Part shown: positions 25,901-37,050 of the stretch, piece after piece
How the letters are laid out: each line of letters begins with the position of its first letter
Position numbering within the stretch: position 1 is the stretch's first letter
Assembly (NCBI RefSeq): GCF_017837635.1
Contig: NZ_JAGJRS010000013.1
Coordinates: 272,764 to 336,763 of the forward strand
From: Frateuria flava
GTDB lineage: Bacteria; Pseudomonadota; Gammaproteobacteria; Xanthomonadales; Rhodanobacteraceae
Direction of reading: 5' to 3'
Length of the DNA: 64,000 nucleotides
Made by a program: the position numbers and the translations under genes
Notes under the pieces: generated by a model
Databases searched by the model: none
Told to the model about the DNA's origin: nothing
The model's input: the letters and a program-made list of their open reading frames with translations, nothing else

Positions 25901-26818
25901 GTGATCGTCACCTCGCCCACCGCCTTCCTCGAGGCCTTCGCCGCCCTGCCGCCACTGCGCGACGTCCAGGCCACCGCACGCGCGGCCTTCCTGCTCGCGC
26001 CGGCGGAGTTCGCCCTGGCCGCCGAATCGGCCAGCGACAACCGCTACATGGATATGGCGCTGGCGGTCGATCCGCTGCGTGCGCTGGCCCAGCACGCGGC
26101 ACTGGCACAGGCGCTGCGCGCGGATTGCCCGGTGATCACCTTCCCGGGCGACGCCAGCACGCCGGATGCGGTGTTTCCCAACAACGTGTTCGCCACCGCG
26201 CCGGGGCGGCTGATCGTCGGGCGCATGCGCCACGCGGTACGTCAACGCGAAGCCGGGCGGCGCGACGTACGGGATTTCTTCGCCCAAGTGCTCGGCTACG
26301 AGGAAGTCGACCTGTCCTGCCGCCACGACTGCGTGGCCGAGCTCACCGGCGCGCTGGTGATCGACCGCGCCCGCGGCGTGGGCTACTGCGGCCTGTCCGA
26401 GCGCTGCGACGAGGCCGGCGCGCAGGCCATGCACGAGGCTTTCGGCTTGCGCCTGACCTTCTGCTTCCCGCTGGCCGCCGGCGAGTACCACACCAACGTG
26501 GTGCTGGCGCTGCTGGCCGGCCGCGCCGCGATCGTGGCGCCGGACGGCTTCGCCGACGCGGCCGTGCCCGCGGCGATCGCCCGCGCCTATGGCGATCGTG
26601 CGCTGTGGCTGACGCCGGCGCAGAAGCAGGCCTTCGCAGGCAACGCGATCGCGCTGTCCGACCAGCGCGTGTGGATGAGTGCGAGCGCCGCACGCGCGCT
26701 CACCGATGCCCAGCGCCAGGCGCTGGCCGGCTGGGGTTTTCGTATCGGCGCGGTCGAGCTGGACGAGATCGAGAAGGCCGGCGGCAGCCTGCGTTGCTGC
26801 GTGGCGGAGATTTTCTGA
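25901..26818 (+). CDS. ctlX: Arginine-deiminase-related amidinohydrolase, CtlX-like
   Basis: About 305 residues of the penta-domain amidinotransferase/deiminase fold. Key elements: PDAVFPNNVFA (substrate-binding Asp and Asn pair), CRHDCVAELTGALVIDR, EYHTNVVLAL with the catalytic His, and C-terminal GGSLRCCVAEIF with the nucleophilic Cys. These fit the CtlX family, in which characterised members hydrolyse citrulline to ornithine; related enzymes act on arginine or methylarginines. GTG 25901 has AGGAG eight bases upstream and is preferred over ATG 25874, which lacks a ribosome site. It lies directly after the MFS gene. Confidence 0.8.
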   Translation: MIVTSPTAFLEAFAALPPLRDVQATARAAFLLAPAEFALAAESASDNRYMDMALAVDPLRALAQHAALAQALRADCPVITFPGDASTPDAVFPNNVFATAPGRLIVGRMRHAVRQREAGRRDVRDFFAQVLGYEEVDLSCRHDCVAELTGALVIDRARGVGYCGLSERCDEAGAQAMHEAFGLRLTFCFPLAAGEYHTNVVLALLAGRAAIVAPDGFADAAVPAAIARAYGDRALWLTPAQKQAFAGNAIALSDQRVWMSASAARALTDAQRQALAGWGFRIGAVELDEIEKAGGSLRCCVAEIF

Positions 26819-26833
26819 ACGCGCGATCCGCCC

Positions 26834-26920
26834 CCGCAGGAACCCGCTCGCGGGCGTTGCGCTGATCTTTCATGTTCCCCGGCCGCGCGGGAGCATCGCC
26901 CGCAAGCGGGTTGCTGTAGG
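26834..26920. repeat. Palindromic repeat, family B
   Basis: GCAGGAACCCGCTCGCGGGCG and GGAGCATCGCCCGCAAGCGGG flank a spacer of about 30 bases, giving nested hairpins between the CtlX-like and esterase genes. It is related to the elements near 55.7 and 62.1 kb. Confidence 0.8.
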
Positions 26921-26983
26921 GCCCGGCAGGCCACGGTGGGCGGCAGTATGAAGTGCCCCGGCCCAACCGCTACGATCGCCGCC

Positions 26984-28606
26984 ATGACCACGCCCCTGCC
27001 TCTCCTGCGCCTTGCCGGCGCCGCGCTCCTCGCCCTGGCCACCCTGCCCGCCGCGCATGCGGCAGAGGGCCCGCGCATCCAGGTCAGTTTCAGCGCGAAG
27101 GCGCACGCGCAGCCGATCACCGGGCGCGTCTACGTGGCGATCAGCCGCAGCAACGAGACGCCACCGATCGAGCAGACCGACATCACCGGCGTGCCGCTGT
27201 TCGGCCACGACGTCAGCGCGCTCGCGCCGGGGCAGGTGGCGACCATCGATGCCGACGACAACGGCGCGCCGCTGACCAGCCTCGCCCAGCTGCCGGCCGG
27301 CGACTACTGGATGCAGCCGTTCGTCAACGTCTACACCGAGTTCAGGCGCGCCGACGGCCACACCGTGTGGCTGCACATGGACCAGTGGGAAGGCCAGGAC
27401 TTCAAGCACTCGCCCGGCAACCTCTACGGCAAGCCGGTGAAGGTGCACTACGACCCCGCCGCGCCCACGCCGGTGACGCTGGTGGCCGACCAGGTGATCG
27501 CGCCGATCCCGTTCCCGAAGGACACGCCCTACGTCAAGCGCTTCCGCATCAAGAGCAAGCTGCTGAGCGACTGGTGGGGCCAGCCGATCTACCTCGGCGC
27601 CACGGTGCTGCTGCCGAAGGATTACGACGAACATCCGGACGTGCGCTACCCGGTGATCTACGAGCAGGGCCACTTCTCCACCCGCGCACCGGGCGGATTT
27701 GACTATCCCAAGTCGCACTTCCGGGACTACTGGCTGGCCGACGGCACGCCGCGCTACGTCATGGTGAGCCTGCAGCATCCGTCGCCCTACTACGACGACT
27801 CCTATGCGGTGAACTCGGCCAACGAGGGCCCGTACGACGACGCAATCCACCAGGAGCTGCTGCCGGAAATCCAGAAGCGCTTCCGCCTCATCGACCAGCC
27901 GTGGGCGCGCATCCTCGAAGGCGGCTCGACCGGTGGCTGGATCGCCATGGCGCAGATGCTGTTCCATCCGGACTACTACGGCGGCACGTTCGCCTCCTGT
28001 CCGGACGCGCTGGACTTCCGCCATCACCAGGTGGTGAACATCTACGACGACGCCAACGCCTACTGGCTGGACAAGGGCTGGATGAAGGTCGAGCGCGTGG
28101 ACACGCGTCAGCCGGACGGCAACGTCGAGGCCATGATGAAGGACGAGAACCGGTACGAACTGGCCGTGGGCGACCACAGCCGCTCCGGCGGCCAGTGGGA
28201 CATCTGGGAAGCGGCGTTCGGCCCGGTCGGCGCGGACGGCTATCCCAGGCGGCTGTGGGACAAGCGCACCGGCGTGATCGACCACGACGTCGCGCACTAC
28301 TGGAAGCAGCACTTCGACCTGCGCTACCTGCTGGAAACCCATTGGGCCACGCTGGGGCCGAAGGTCACCGACAAGATCCACATCTACGTGGGCGATGCGG
28401 ACACCTACAACCTCAACATGGGCGTGCGCGCGATGGACGCGTTCCTCAAGCGCGCGCGCAACCCGTCCTTTCGCGGCAGCGTGACCTACCAGCCGATGGC
28501 GCCGCACTGCTGGGGCCCGCGCGGCCAGGAACTGATCGAGACCGTGACGCGCTACATCGACGGCCACGCGCCGGCCGACGCGGATCGCACAAGCTGGCGT
28601 TACTGA
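26984..28606 (+). CDS. Secreted alpha/beta-hydrolase (esterase-like)
   Basis: 540 residues. Signal peptide MTTPLPLLRLAGAALLALA ending at AAHA. An N-terminal beta region of ~190 residues (RIQVSFSAKAHAQPITGRVYVAISR) precedes an esterase domain: YPVIYEQGHFS, and the nucleophile elbow GGSTGGW near residue 315, with Asp/His candidates in IHIYVGDADTYN and PMAPHCWGPRG. It resembles the enterochelin-esterase/esterase D superfamily; the substrate is unknown. ATG 26984 is set by the signal peptide. Likely periplasmic. Confidence 0.8.
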   Translation: MTTPLPLLRLAGAALLALATLPAAHAAEGPRIQVSFSAKAHAQPITGRVYVAISRSNETPPIEQTDITGVPLFGHDVSALAPGQVATIDADDNGAPLTSLAQLPAGDYWMQPFVNVYTEFRRADGHTVWLHMDQWEGQDFKHSPGNLYGKPVKVHYDPAAPTPVTLVADQVIAPIPFPKDTPYVKRFRIKSKLLSDWWGQPIYLGATVLLPKDYDEHPDVRYPVIYEQGHFSTRAPGGFDYPKSHFRDYWLADGTPRYVMVSLQHPSPYYDDSYAVNSANEGPYDDAIHQELLPEIQKRFRLIDQPWARILEGGSTGGWIAMAQMLFHPDYYGGTFASCPDALDFRHHQVVNIYDDANAYWLDKGWMKVERVDTRQPDGNVEAMMKDENRYELAVGDHSRSGGQWDIWEAAFGPVGADGYPRRLWDKRTGVIDHDVAHYWKQHFDLRYLLETHWATLGPKVTDKIHIYVGDADTYNLNMGVRAMDAFLKRARNPSFRGSVTYQPMAPHCWGPRGQELIETVTRYIDGHAPADADRTSWRY

Positions 28607-28664
28607 GTCCACGGCTGCTGCTGGCGCGCTTGCGCCACCAGCAGCGATCGGCTGTGATGGCCGG

Positions 28665-29333
28665 ATGATCACCGTCCACCACCTCGACAACTCGCGCTCC
28701 CAGCGCATCCTCTGGCTGCTGGAAGAGCTGGGCCTGGACTACCGCGTCGAGCACTACAGGCGCGACCCGAAAACGATGCTCGCCCCGTCCGCGTTGCGCG
28801 CGATCCACCCGCTGGGCAAGGCGCCGGTGCTCACCGACGGCGAGCGGGTGCTGGCCGAGTCCGGCGCGATCATCGAGTACCTGGGCGATACCTACGCCGC
28901 CGGCACCCTGATGCCGCCACCCGGCACCGAGGCCCGCCGGCGCTGCAGCTACTGGCTGCACTACGCGGAAGGCTCGGCGATGCCGCCGTTGCTGCTCAAG
29001 CTGGTATTCTCCCGCGTCGCGAAGGGGCCGGCGCCGTTCTTCGTGCGGCCGGTGGCGCGCGCCATCGCGGCGAAGGTGCAGCGCACGTTCGTCGATCCGC
29101 AGATCGCGCTCCACCTGGACTACATGGAAGGCGAACTGGGCAAAAGCGCCTGGTTCGCCGGCGAGGACTTCAGCGTCGCCGACATCGCCATGAGCTTTCC
29201 GGTCGAAGCCGCCAGCGCACGCGGTGGCCTGGACGCCGGTCGCCCCCGGCTGTGGGCGTGGCTGGAGCGCATCCACGCGCGGCCGGCTTACTGGCGTGCG
29301 CTCGAGCGCGGTGGCGCGTACCGGCTCGGCTAA
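28665..29333 (+). CDS. Glutathione S-transferase family protein
   Basis: 222 residues. The N-terminal thioredoxin-like domain reads ITVHHLDNSRSQRILWLLEELGLDYRVEHY, with LGKAPVLTDGERVLAESGAIIEYL as the glutathione-binding loop and Glu-Ser pair; the helical C-terminal domain has FSVADIAMSFPVE, the N-capping motif of the GST core. It resembles the GstB/Gtt1 branch. Cytoplasmic. The start is ATG 28665; the esterase gene ends 58 bases upstream. Confidence 0.92.
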   Translation: MITVHHLDNSRSQRILWLLEELGLDYRVEHYRRDPKTMLAPSALRAIHPLGKAPVLTDGERVLAESGAIIEYLGDTYAAGTLMPPPGTEARRRCSYWLHYAEGSAMPPLLLKLVFSRVAKGPAPFFVRPVARAIAAKVQRTFVDPQIALHLDYMEGELGKSAWFAGEDFSVADIAMSFPVEAASARGGLDAGRPRLWAWLERIHARPAYWRALERGGAYRLG

Positions 29334-29418
29334 GGCGCACCTGAACCGGCGGTGCCTCTTCGACGCCCCTCTCACGCCGTGCTGGTCAGGCTGGGGCCTC
29401 GACGCACAGGAGGCCCCC

Positions 29419-29751
29419 ATGAACCGAACCCGTGATCTCGAACAGCGCTTCGACGGCGCCAGCGAACGCGTACGCGACCGCGTGCGCCAGTACGCCAGCG
29501 GCACCGCCGACACGGCCAATGGCCTGATCGAACGTGGCCGTCGCCTGACCACGCGCCTGGGGCGCCGTGGCTCCGGTTACGGCAAGCAGATGTCGCACAT
29601 GGCCGAGGACCTGGCCGACGAGGCGAGCTACCAGTACCGCCGCGTGCGCCGCCACGCCAGCCGCCACCCGGTGGCGACCGTCGCCGTGGTCGCCGGCACC
29701 ATCGGCGCGTTCTTCCTGCTGCGCAAGCTGTTGCGCAGCGACGAGGACTGA
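29419..29751 (+). CDS. Small membrane-anchored protein, ElaB/YqjD-like layout
   Basis: 110 residues. A long charged helical part (QRFDGASERVRDRVRQYASG, MAEDLADEASYQYRRVRR) is followed by a C-terminal hydrophobic anchor VATVAVVAGTIGAFFLLRKLL and acidic end. This layout resembles DUF883 proteins (ElaB/YqjD), which tether to the inner membrane, but sequence identity to them is not evident. ATG 29419 follows CAGGAGG. Confidence 0.65.
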   Translation: MNRTRDLEQRFDGASERVRDRVRQYASGTADTANGLIERGRRLTTRLGRRGSGYGKQMSHMAEDLADEASYQYRRVRRHASRHPVATVAVVAGTIGAFFLLRKLLRSDED

Positions 29752-30300
29752 GTTCCTGGCGGAACGCGCTTCGAAGGCTGGCCTTTTTCTCAGGGGGCGG
29801 CCTTCGAGCGGACCTCACTCGCGAACCGTGCCGCCGCGAGCGGGAGGTCTGTCATCCCGCCAGTCCTTTCCTCGCGGCTGACTCGGCCGGGAGCTCGACC
29901 GTCTGCTGCGGGCGGTGCTCTCCGGGCAAGCGGGAATCTATTCTGGCTTTCCCTTGCCGGGATCGACGCTAACCAGGCTGACGCCGAGGCTTGCGGAAAT
30001 GCCTCCGCGAGCCCGGCCCCTCACCCCGAAAGACGGAGCCGAGTGCGGCGCGCGCGCACAAAAATGCCCTTGCAAGGCGCTCGGAAGCCCGCCGCAGGCG
30101 AGCCAGGTCGCGGAGAGACAACGCTAGGGCGCCAAGCAAAGCCCCTTCCGCGCGGGACCTCCGCGAGCTCAGCCCCCATCCCAACCACTCCCCGCAGCCT
30201 GATTGGCACCCGTCCGAGCAGAAGGACCTGGAGTCCTCGATTCCACCGGCGTCGTTCCCGCAACGCGGGAAGGACGTCAGTTGAAAGGTGGATGGGGCGA
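29752..30300. other. Gene-poor stretch with degenerate repeats
   Basis: No frame here has a convincing start, composition or family. GCCTCCGCGAGCCCGGCCCCTCACCCC at ~30000 resembles the sequence before the family-D palindrome near 38770. CCCCCATCC near 30174 and TTCCCGCAACGCGGGAA with GGTGGATGGGG near 30258-30297 look like a decayed family-A array. Short open frames over these repeats are dismissed. Confidence 0.5.
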
Positions 30301-30341
30301 GCGCCCCCCTGGGGCTGATCGGGTCCCCGGCATGGGGGATA

Positions 30342-30572
30342 TCAGCCGGCGGCGCGCACTCGCATGCGCGGTTCCGGCAAGGTGGGCGAGTGCGGATCGA
30401 CCGGTGGCAGCTCCGGTTGCTGCGGCCCCGGATTGACCGGATCGCGCGGCCGCTCCGGCGGCGGATCCTGCTGCGGATGTTCCGGCGGCCCGGGCGGACC
30501 GCCCATCGCGATTCCTGCCTGGGGATGACTGGCGACCGCCGCTTCGGCGGCACTGGGCATGAAGCGGATCAT
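30342..30572 (-). CDS. Small proline-rich protein (tentative)
   Basis: 76 residues from ATG 30572: MIRFMPSAAEAAVASHPQAG, then a low-complexity part with GGPPGPPEHPQQDPPPERP and repeated Pro-Glu/Pro-Pro. There is no signal peptide and no recognised family, and the ribosome site is weak. Such Pro-rich short frames can be chance in GC-rich DNA; it is listed because it has a coherent start and lies in a gap just before the thi promoter region on the opposite strand. Confidence 0.35.
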   Translation of the reverse strand: MIRFMPSAAEAAVASHPQAGIAMGGPPGPPEHPQQDPPPERPRDPVNPGPQQPELPPVDPHSPTLPEPRMRVRAAG

Positions 30573-30668
30573 GGGAACCTGCGCGTGGCTGGAGTGCCCC
30601 GAGTATCGGCAACGCTGCGTGCGCGGCGCGCGAAAAACCGGTTCCGCGCCCGCCTCACGGCGGCTCGA

Positions 30669-30698
30669 TGGACAATGGCAGTCAGGCGCCATTAGCCT
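30669..30698 (+). promoter_or_regulatory. Candidate promoter of the thiamine operon
   Basis: TGGACA at 30669-30674 and TAGCCT at 30693-30698 are separated by 18 bases and lie just ahead of the TPP aptamer, where the leader transcript must start. Both hexamers are weak matches; the assignment rests mainly on position. Confidence 0.35.
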
Positions 30699-30705
30699 AG
30701 CGTGG

Positions 30706-33617
<2,912 letters not shown>

Positions 33618-33621
<4 letters not shown>

Positions 33622-33812
33622 AGCTCATCGTGAACGGCGAACCGCACGCGCCGGCGCCCGACCTCGCCACCCTGGTCGAGCAGCTGGGGCTGGCCGGCAC
33701 GGCGGTCGCCACCGCGCTCAACGGTCGCTTCGTTCCCGTGGCGGCGCGCGCCGCCACGCCGCTGGCCGAAGGCGACCGCGTCGAAGTGCTCGCACCGATG
33801 CAGGGAGGCTGA
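33618..33812 (+). CDS. thiS: Sulfur carrier protein ThiS
   Basis: 64 residues with a ubiquitin-like fold: MKLIVNGEP start, [10 protein letters not shown] in the middle and the obligatory C-terminal Gly-Gly (PMQGG). ThiF adenylates the C-terminal Gly, and the resulting thiocarboxylate donates sulfur to ThiG. The ATG overlaps the thiO stop as ATGA, and thiG starts one base after its own stop, so its translation is tightly coupled to both. Confidence 0.95.
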
Positions 33813-33813
33813 G

Positions 33814-34584
33814 ATGAACCCGCTCGAACTCTACGGCCGGCGCTTCCACTCGCGGCTGCTGCTGGGCACCGCAAACTTTCCATCGCCGGAGCGGATGACC
33901 GCTGCGGTGCATGCGGCGCAGGCGCAGATCCTTACCGTCTCGCTGCGCCGCACCGCGGTCGGCGGCGAGGCGTTCTGGGACCAGGTGCGCGGACTCGGCA
34001 CGCAGGTGCTGCCCAACACCGCCGGTTGCCACGGCGTGCGCGAGGCGGTGACCACCGCGCAGATGGCGCGCGAACTGTTCGGCACGCGCTGGATCAAGCT
34101 GGAAGTGATCGCGGACGACGATACCCTGTGCCCCGACGTGGTCGGCCTGGTGGAGGCCGCCCGCGTGCTGGTGGCCGAGGGCTTCGAGGTGTTCCCCTAC
34201 ACCACCGACGACCTCGGCGTGGCCGCGCGGCTGCTCGATGCCGGTTGCCGCGTGCTGATGCCCCTGGCCGCGCCGATCGGCAGCGCCCGCGGCCTGTCCC
34301 ATCCGTGCGGGCTGCGGGCGTTGCGCGCCCACTTTCCGGACGTGCCGCTGATCGTCGACGCCGGCCTCGGCCTGCCCTCGCACGCGGCGGCGGTCATGGA
34401 GCTGGGCTATGACGCGGTGCTGCTCAACACCGCCGTGGCGCAGGCCGGCGATCCGGAGGCGATGGCCCGCGCCTTCGCGCAGGCGGTGAGTGCCGGACGC
34501 ACCGCCTACCTGGCCGACCCGATCGCGCCGCGCGACATGGCCGCGCCTTCCACGCCGGTGCTCGGCATGGCGGTGCTGGCATGA
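33814..34584 (+). CDS. thiG: Thiazole synthase ThiG
   Basis: 256 residues, a TIM-barrel that condenses deoxyxylulose phosphate, dehydroglycine and ThiS thiocarboxylate to thiazole phosphate. Signatures: [43 protein letters not shown] with the Schiff-base Lys near residue 95, [20 protein letters not shown] and [27 protein letters not shown]. The stop overlaps the start of thiE by four bases. Confidence 0.97.
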   Translation: MNPLELYGRRFHSRLLLGTANFPSPERMTAAVHAAQAQILTVSLRRTAVGGEAFWDQVRGLGTQVLPNTAGCHGVREAVTTAQMARELFGTRWIKLEVIADDDTLCPDVVGLVEAARVLVAEGFEVFPYTTDDLGVAARLLDAGCRVLMPLAAPIGSARGLSHPCGLRALRAHFPDVPLIVDAGLGLPSHAAAVMELGYDAVLLNTAVAQAGDPEAMARAFAQAVSAGRTAYLADPIAPRDMAAPSTPVLGMAVLA

Positions 34585-35189
34585 ACCGGTTGCCGCGTTT
34601 CTATCCGGTGGTCGACAGCGCCGCGCTGGTACGCGACCTGGCCGCCGCCGGCGCGCGGCTGGTGCAGCTGCGCATCAAGCAGGCGGACGACGACCGGCTG
34701 CGGCGGGAGATCGCCGATGCGCTCGCTGCCTGCCGGCGCCACGGCGCGCAGCTGGTGGTCAACGATCACTGGGAGCTGGCGATCGAGCAGGGCGCGGATT
34801 TCGTGCACCTGGGCCAGGAGGATCTGGACGGCGCCGACCTTCCCGCGTTGCGCCGCCACGGATTGCGCCTGGGCGTGAGCACGCACGATCGCCACGAACT
34901 GGCGCGCGCACGCGGCGTGCGCCCGGACTACGTCGCGCTCGGGCCGATCTGGCCGACCGCGCTCAAGGCGATGCCCTGGGCGCCGCAGGGCGTGGGGCGG
35001 ATCGGCGAGTGGAAGCGGGCCATCGGCACGCTGCCGCTGGTGGCCATCGGCGGCATAACGCTCGAACGCGCGCCGGCCTGCCTGGCCGCGGGGGCGGACG
35101 CCGTGGCGATGGTCGGCGACGTGGTCCGCCACGCCGACCCGCCCGCCCGCGCGCGGGCCTGGCTCGACGCACTGGGGAGCCTCGCATGA
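34581..35189 (+). CDS. thiE: Thiamine phosphate synthase
   Basis: 202 residues. Joins HMP diphosphate and thiazole phosphate. Core blocks: [78 protein letters not shown] and [12 protein letters not shown]. It keeps the Asn-Asp of the VNDxxxxA motif and Gly-Gln-Glu-Asp. Starts by ATGA overlap with thiG and ends with ATGA overlap with thiF. Confidence 0.94.
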   Translation: MNRLPRFYPVVDSAALVRDLAAAGARLVQLRIKQADDDRLRREIADALAACRRHGAQLVVNDHWELAIEQGADFVHLGQEDLDGADLPALRRHGLRLGVSTHDRHELARARGVRPDYVALGPIWPTALKAMPWAPQGVGRIGEWKRAIGTLPLVAIGGITLERAPACLAAGADAVAMVGDVVRHADPPARARAWLDALGSLA

Positions 35190-36169
35190 ACGCGCGCTAC
35201 CGGACCCAGATGCGCCTGCCGCAGGTCGGCGAGCAGGGCCAGGCGCGGCTGGCCGGCGCACACGTGCTGGTGGTCGGCGCCGGCGGACTCGGCTGCGCAC
35301 TGCTGCCCTGGCTGGTGGGGGCCGGCGTGGGCCGCGTCACGGTGATGGACCCGGACACGGTGGAGCTGCACAACCTCCATCGCCAGCCGCTCTACCGCAT
35401 GGCCGACATCGGTCGGCCGAAGGCCCGCGCGGCCTGCCTCGCGCTGGGCGAGCTCAACCCGGAGACCCGCCTGCGCGCACGCATCGAGCCGCTCACGCCG
35501 GCCAATGCGCCGGAGCGGGTGGCCGCCGCCGACGTGGTGCTCGACGCGGCCGACACCCTCGCCGTCACCTACACCCTGAGCGACGCCTGCCTGCGCCTCG
35601 GCCGGCCGCTGGTGAGCGCCTCGGCAGTGGGCCTGGGCGGCTACGTCGGCGTGTTCTGCGACGGCGCGCCGAGCTACCGCGCGGTGTTTCCGCAGCTGCC
35701 TACGCACGGCGGCGACTGCGACAGCGCCGGCGTGCTCGGGCCGGTGGTCGCGTTGCTGGGCGCACTGCAGGCGCAGTTCGCGCTGGCCCTGCTGCTCGAC
35801 CTCTCGCCCTCGCCGCGGGGCCGGTTGTTCAGTTGGGATGCCCGCCGCCTGCGCTTCGGCGGCTGCGGCTTCGACGGTGCCGCCGAGCCCGCGCAGGCGC
35901 TGCCGTTCATCGCCGTCTCGCAAGTGCACGATACCGATCTTGTGCTCGACCTGCGCGGCGGCGAAGGGCCGCCCTCGCCGCTACCGCAGGCCTTGCGCCT
36001 GACGATGGACGAGCTGCCCGCACGCGTGCCGACCTTGCCACGCGGACCCCGCATCGTGCTCGGCTGTCGCACCGGCCTGCGCGCGGCGCGCGCGGCGGCG
36101 CTGCTGTCGCACCACGGCCACGAAACGCTGGCATTGCTGGCGTTCGGCGAACCGCAGTGGCCCGCGTGA
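35186..36169 (+). CDS. thiF: ThiF-type adenylyltransferase with C-terminal rhodanese-like segment
   Basis: 327 residues. The N-terminal E1-like domain activates ThiS: VLVVGAGGLGCALLPWL is the ATP site, with DTVELHNLHRQPLY, GRPKA and DAADTLAVTYTLSDACL. GGDCDSAGVLGPV holds the Cys (~177) usual in ThiF/MoeB. The last ~80 residues end with IVLGCRTGLRAARAAALL, a rhodanese active-site loop with Cys near 294, and LDLRGGE before it. So the enzyme may carry its own persulfide. The usual second pair of zinc Cys of MoeB/ThiF is not visible. In the thi operon the role in ThiS activation is well supported. Confidence 0.88.
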   Translation: MNARYRTQMRLPQVGEQGQARLAGAHVLVVGAGGLGCALLPWLVGAGVGRVTVMDPDTVELHNLHRQPLYRMADIGRPKARAACLALGELNPETRLRARIEPLTPANAPERVAAADVVLDAADTLAVTYTLSDACLRLGRPLVSASAVGLGGYVGVFCDGAPSYRAVFPQLPTHGGDCDSAGVLGPVVALLGALQAQFALALLLDLSPSPRGRLFSWDARRLRFGGCGFDGAAEPAQALPFIAVSQVHDTDLVLDLRGGEGPPSPLPQALRLTMDELPARVPTLPRGPRIVLGCRTGLRAARAAALLSHHGHETLALLAFGEPQWPA

Positions 36170-37020
36170 GCGCGAACGTGCTCGCCATCGGCGGCACCGA
36201 CCCGAGCGGGGCGGCCGGCCTGTGTGCCGACCTCAAGACCTTCGCCGCGCTGGGTGTCTATGGCATGGCGGTGACTACCGCGGTGGTCGCGCAGAACGGC
36301 CAGGCCGTGCATCGCGTGCAACCGCTTTCGCCGGCGCTGGTCGCCGCCCAGCTCGATGCCGTATTCGAGGACGTACGCGTGGATGCGGTGAAGATCGGCA
36401 TGCTCGCCACCGCACCGATCGCCCGTACCGTCGCGGCTCGCCTTCGGGGTCATCGCGCGCCCCGAATCGTGCTCGACCCGGTGCTGGGCGCCAGCGTGGG
36501 CGCGCGACTGCTCGCGCATGACGCCCTCGCCGTGCTGCGCGACGAGCTGCTGCCGCTGGCCAGCGTACTCACCCCCAACCTCGCCGAGGCGGCCGCACTG
36601 CTCGGCGAGGCGCCCGCCACCGACCTGGCCACGATGCTCGCCGGTGCCGCCCGGTTGCGCGCGCAGGGACCGGCGTGGGTGTTGCTCAAGGGCGGTCATC
36701 TGGCCGGGCCGCGCAGCCCGGACGTACTGCTGGGCGCCGATGGCATGCGCGTATTCGACGCACCGCGGCTCGCCGCCCGCGGCGATCGCGGCACCGGCTG
36801 CACCCTGGCGTCCGCCATCGCCGCGCTGCTGCCCTCGCGCCCGGTGCCCATGGCCATCGAGGCGGCCAAGCGTTACGTGACGCTGGCACTGGGCGCGAGC
36901 GGGGAGCTGTCGGTGGGGCGCACCCGCAGCCCGCTGCAGCACGCGGTCCGGCTGCAGCCGTCGCCCGATGCCGATGGGGCCGTGCGAGGCCACGCGGCCG
37001 ACCCCGTGCGCTGCGGGTAA
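36166..37020 (+). CDS. thiD: Hydroxymethylpyrimidine/phosphomethylpyrimidine kinase
   Basis: 284 residues of the ribokinase-like fold; phosphorylates HMP and HMP-P. NVLAIGGTDPSGAAGLCADLKTF opens the protein, with AVVAQNGQAVH, VDAVKIGMLA, VLDPVLGAS, LTPNLAEAAALLG, LLKGGHL and the anion hole RGDRGTGCTLASAIAALL. The start is GTG 36166, which overlaps the thiF stop (GTGA). A C-terminal tail of about 25 residues beyond the usual end is low complexity. Confidence 0.95.
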   Translation: MSANVLAIGGTDPSGAAGLCADLKTFAALGVYGMAVTTAVVAQNGQAVHRVQPLSPALVAAQLDAVFEDVRVDAVKIGMLATAPIARTVAARLRGHRAPRIVLDPVLGASVGARLLAHDALAVLRDELLPLASVLTPNLAEAAALLGEAPATDLATMLAGAARLRAQGPAWVLLKGGHLAGPRSPDVLLGADGMRVFDAPRLAARGDRGTGCTLASAIAALLPSRPVPMAIEAAKRYVTLALGASGELSVGRTRSPLQHAVRLQPSPDADGAVRGHAADPVRCG

Positions 37021-37050
37021 GCTTGGTCTTCTCCCGCCCGGCGTGCCTGC

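Noticed and set aside
26870..28708. Long minus-strand open frame opposite the secreted esterase gene
   Set aside because: Low-information, Arg/His/Val-rich antisense frame; the plus strand encodes signal peptide and GxSxG motif.
29752..30340. Several short overlapping open frames
   Set aside because: They lie over decayed repeat sequence with no ribosome sites, and frames on both strands are equally open.
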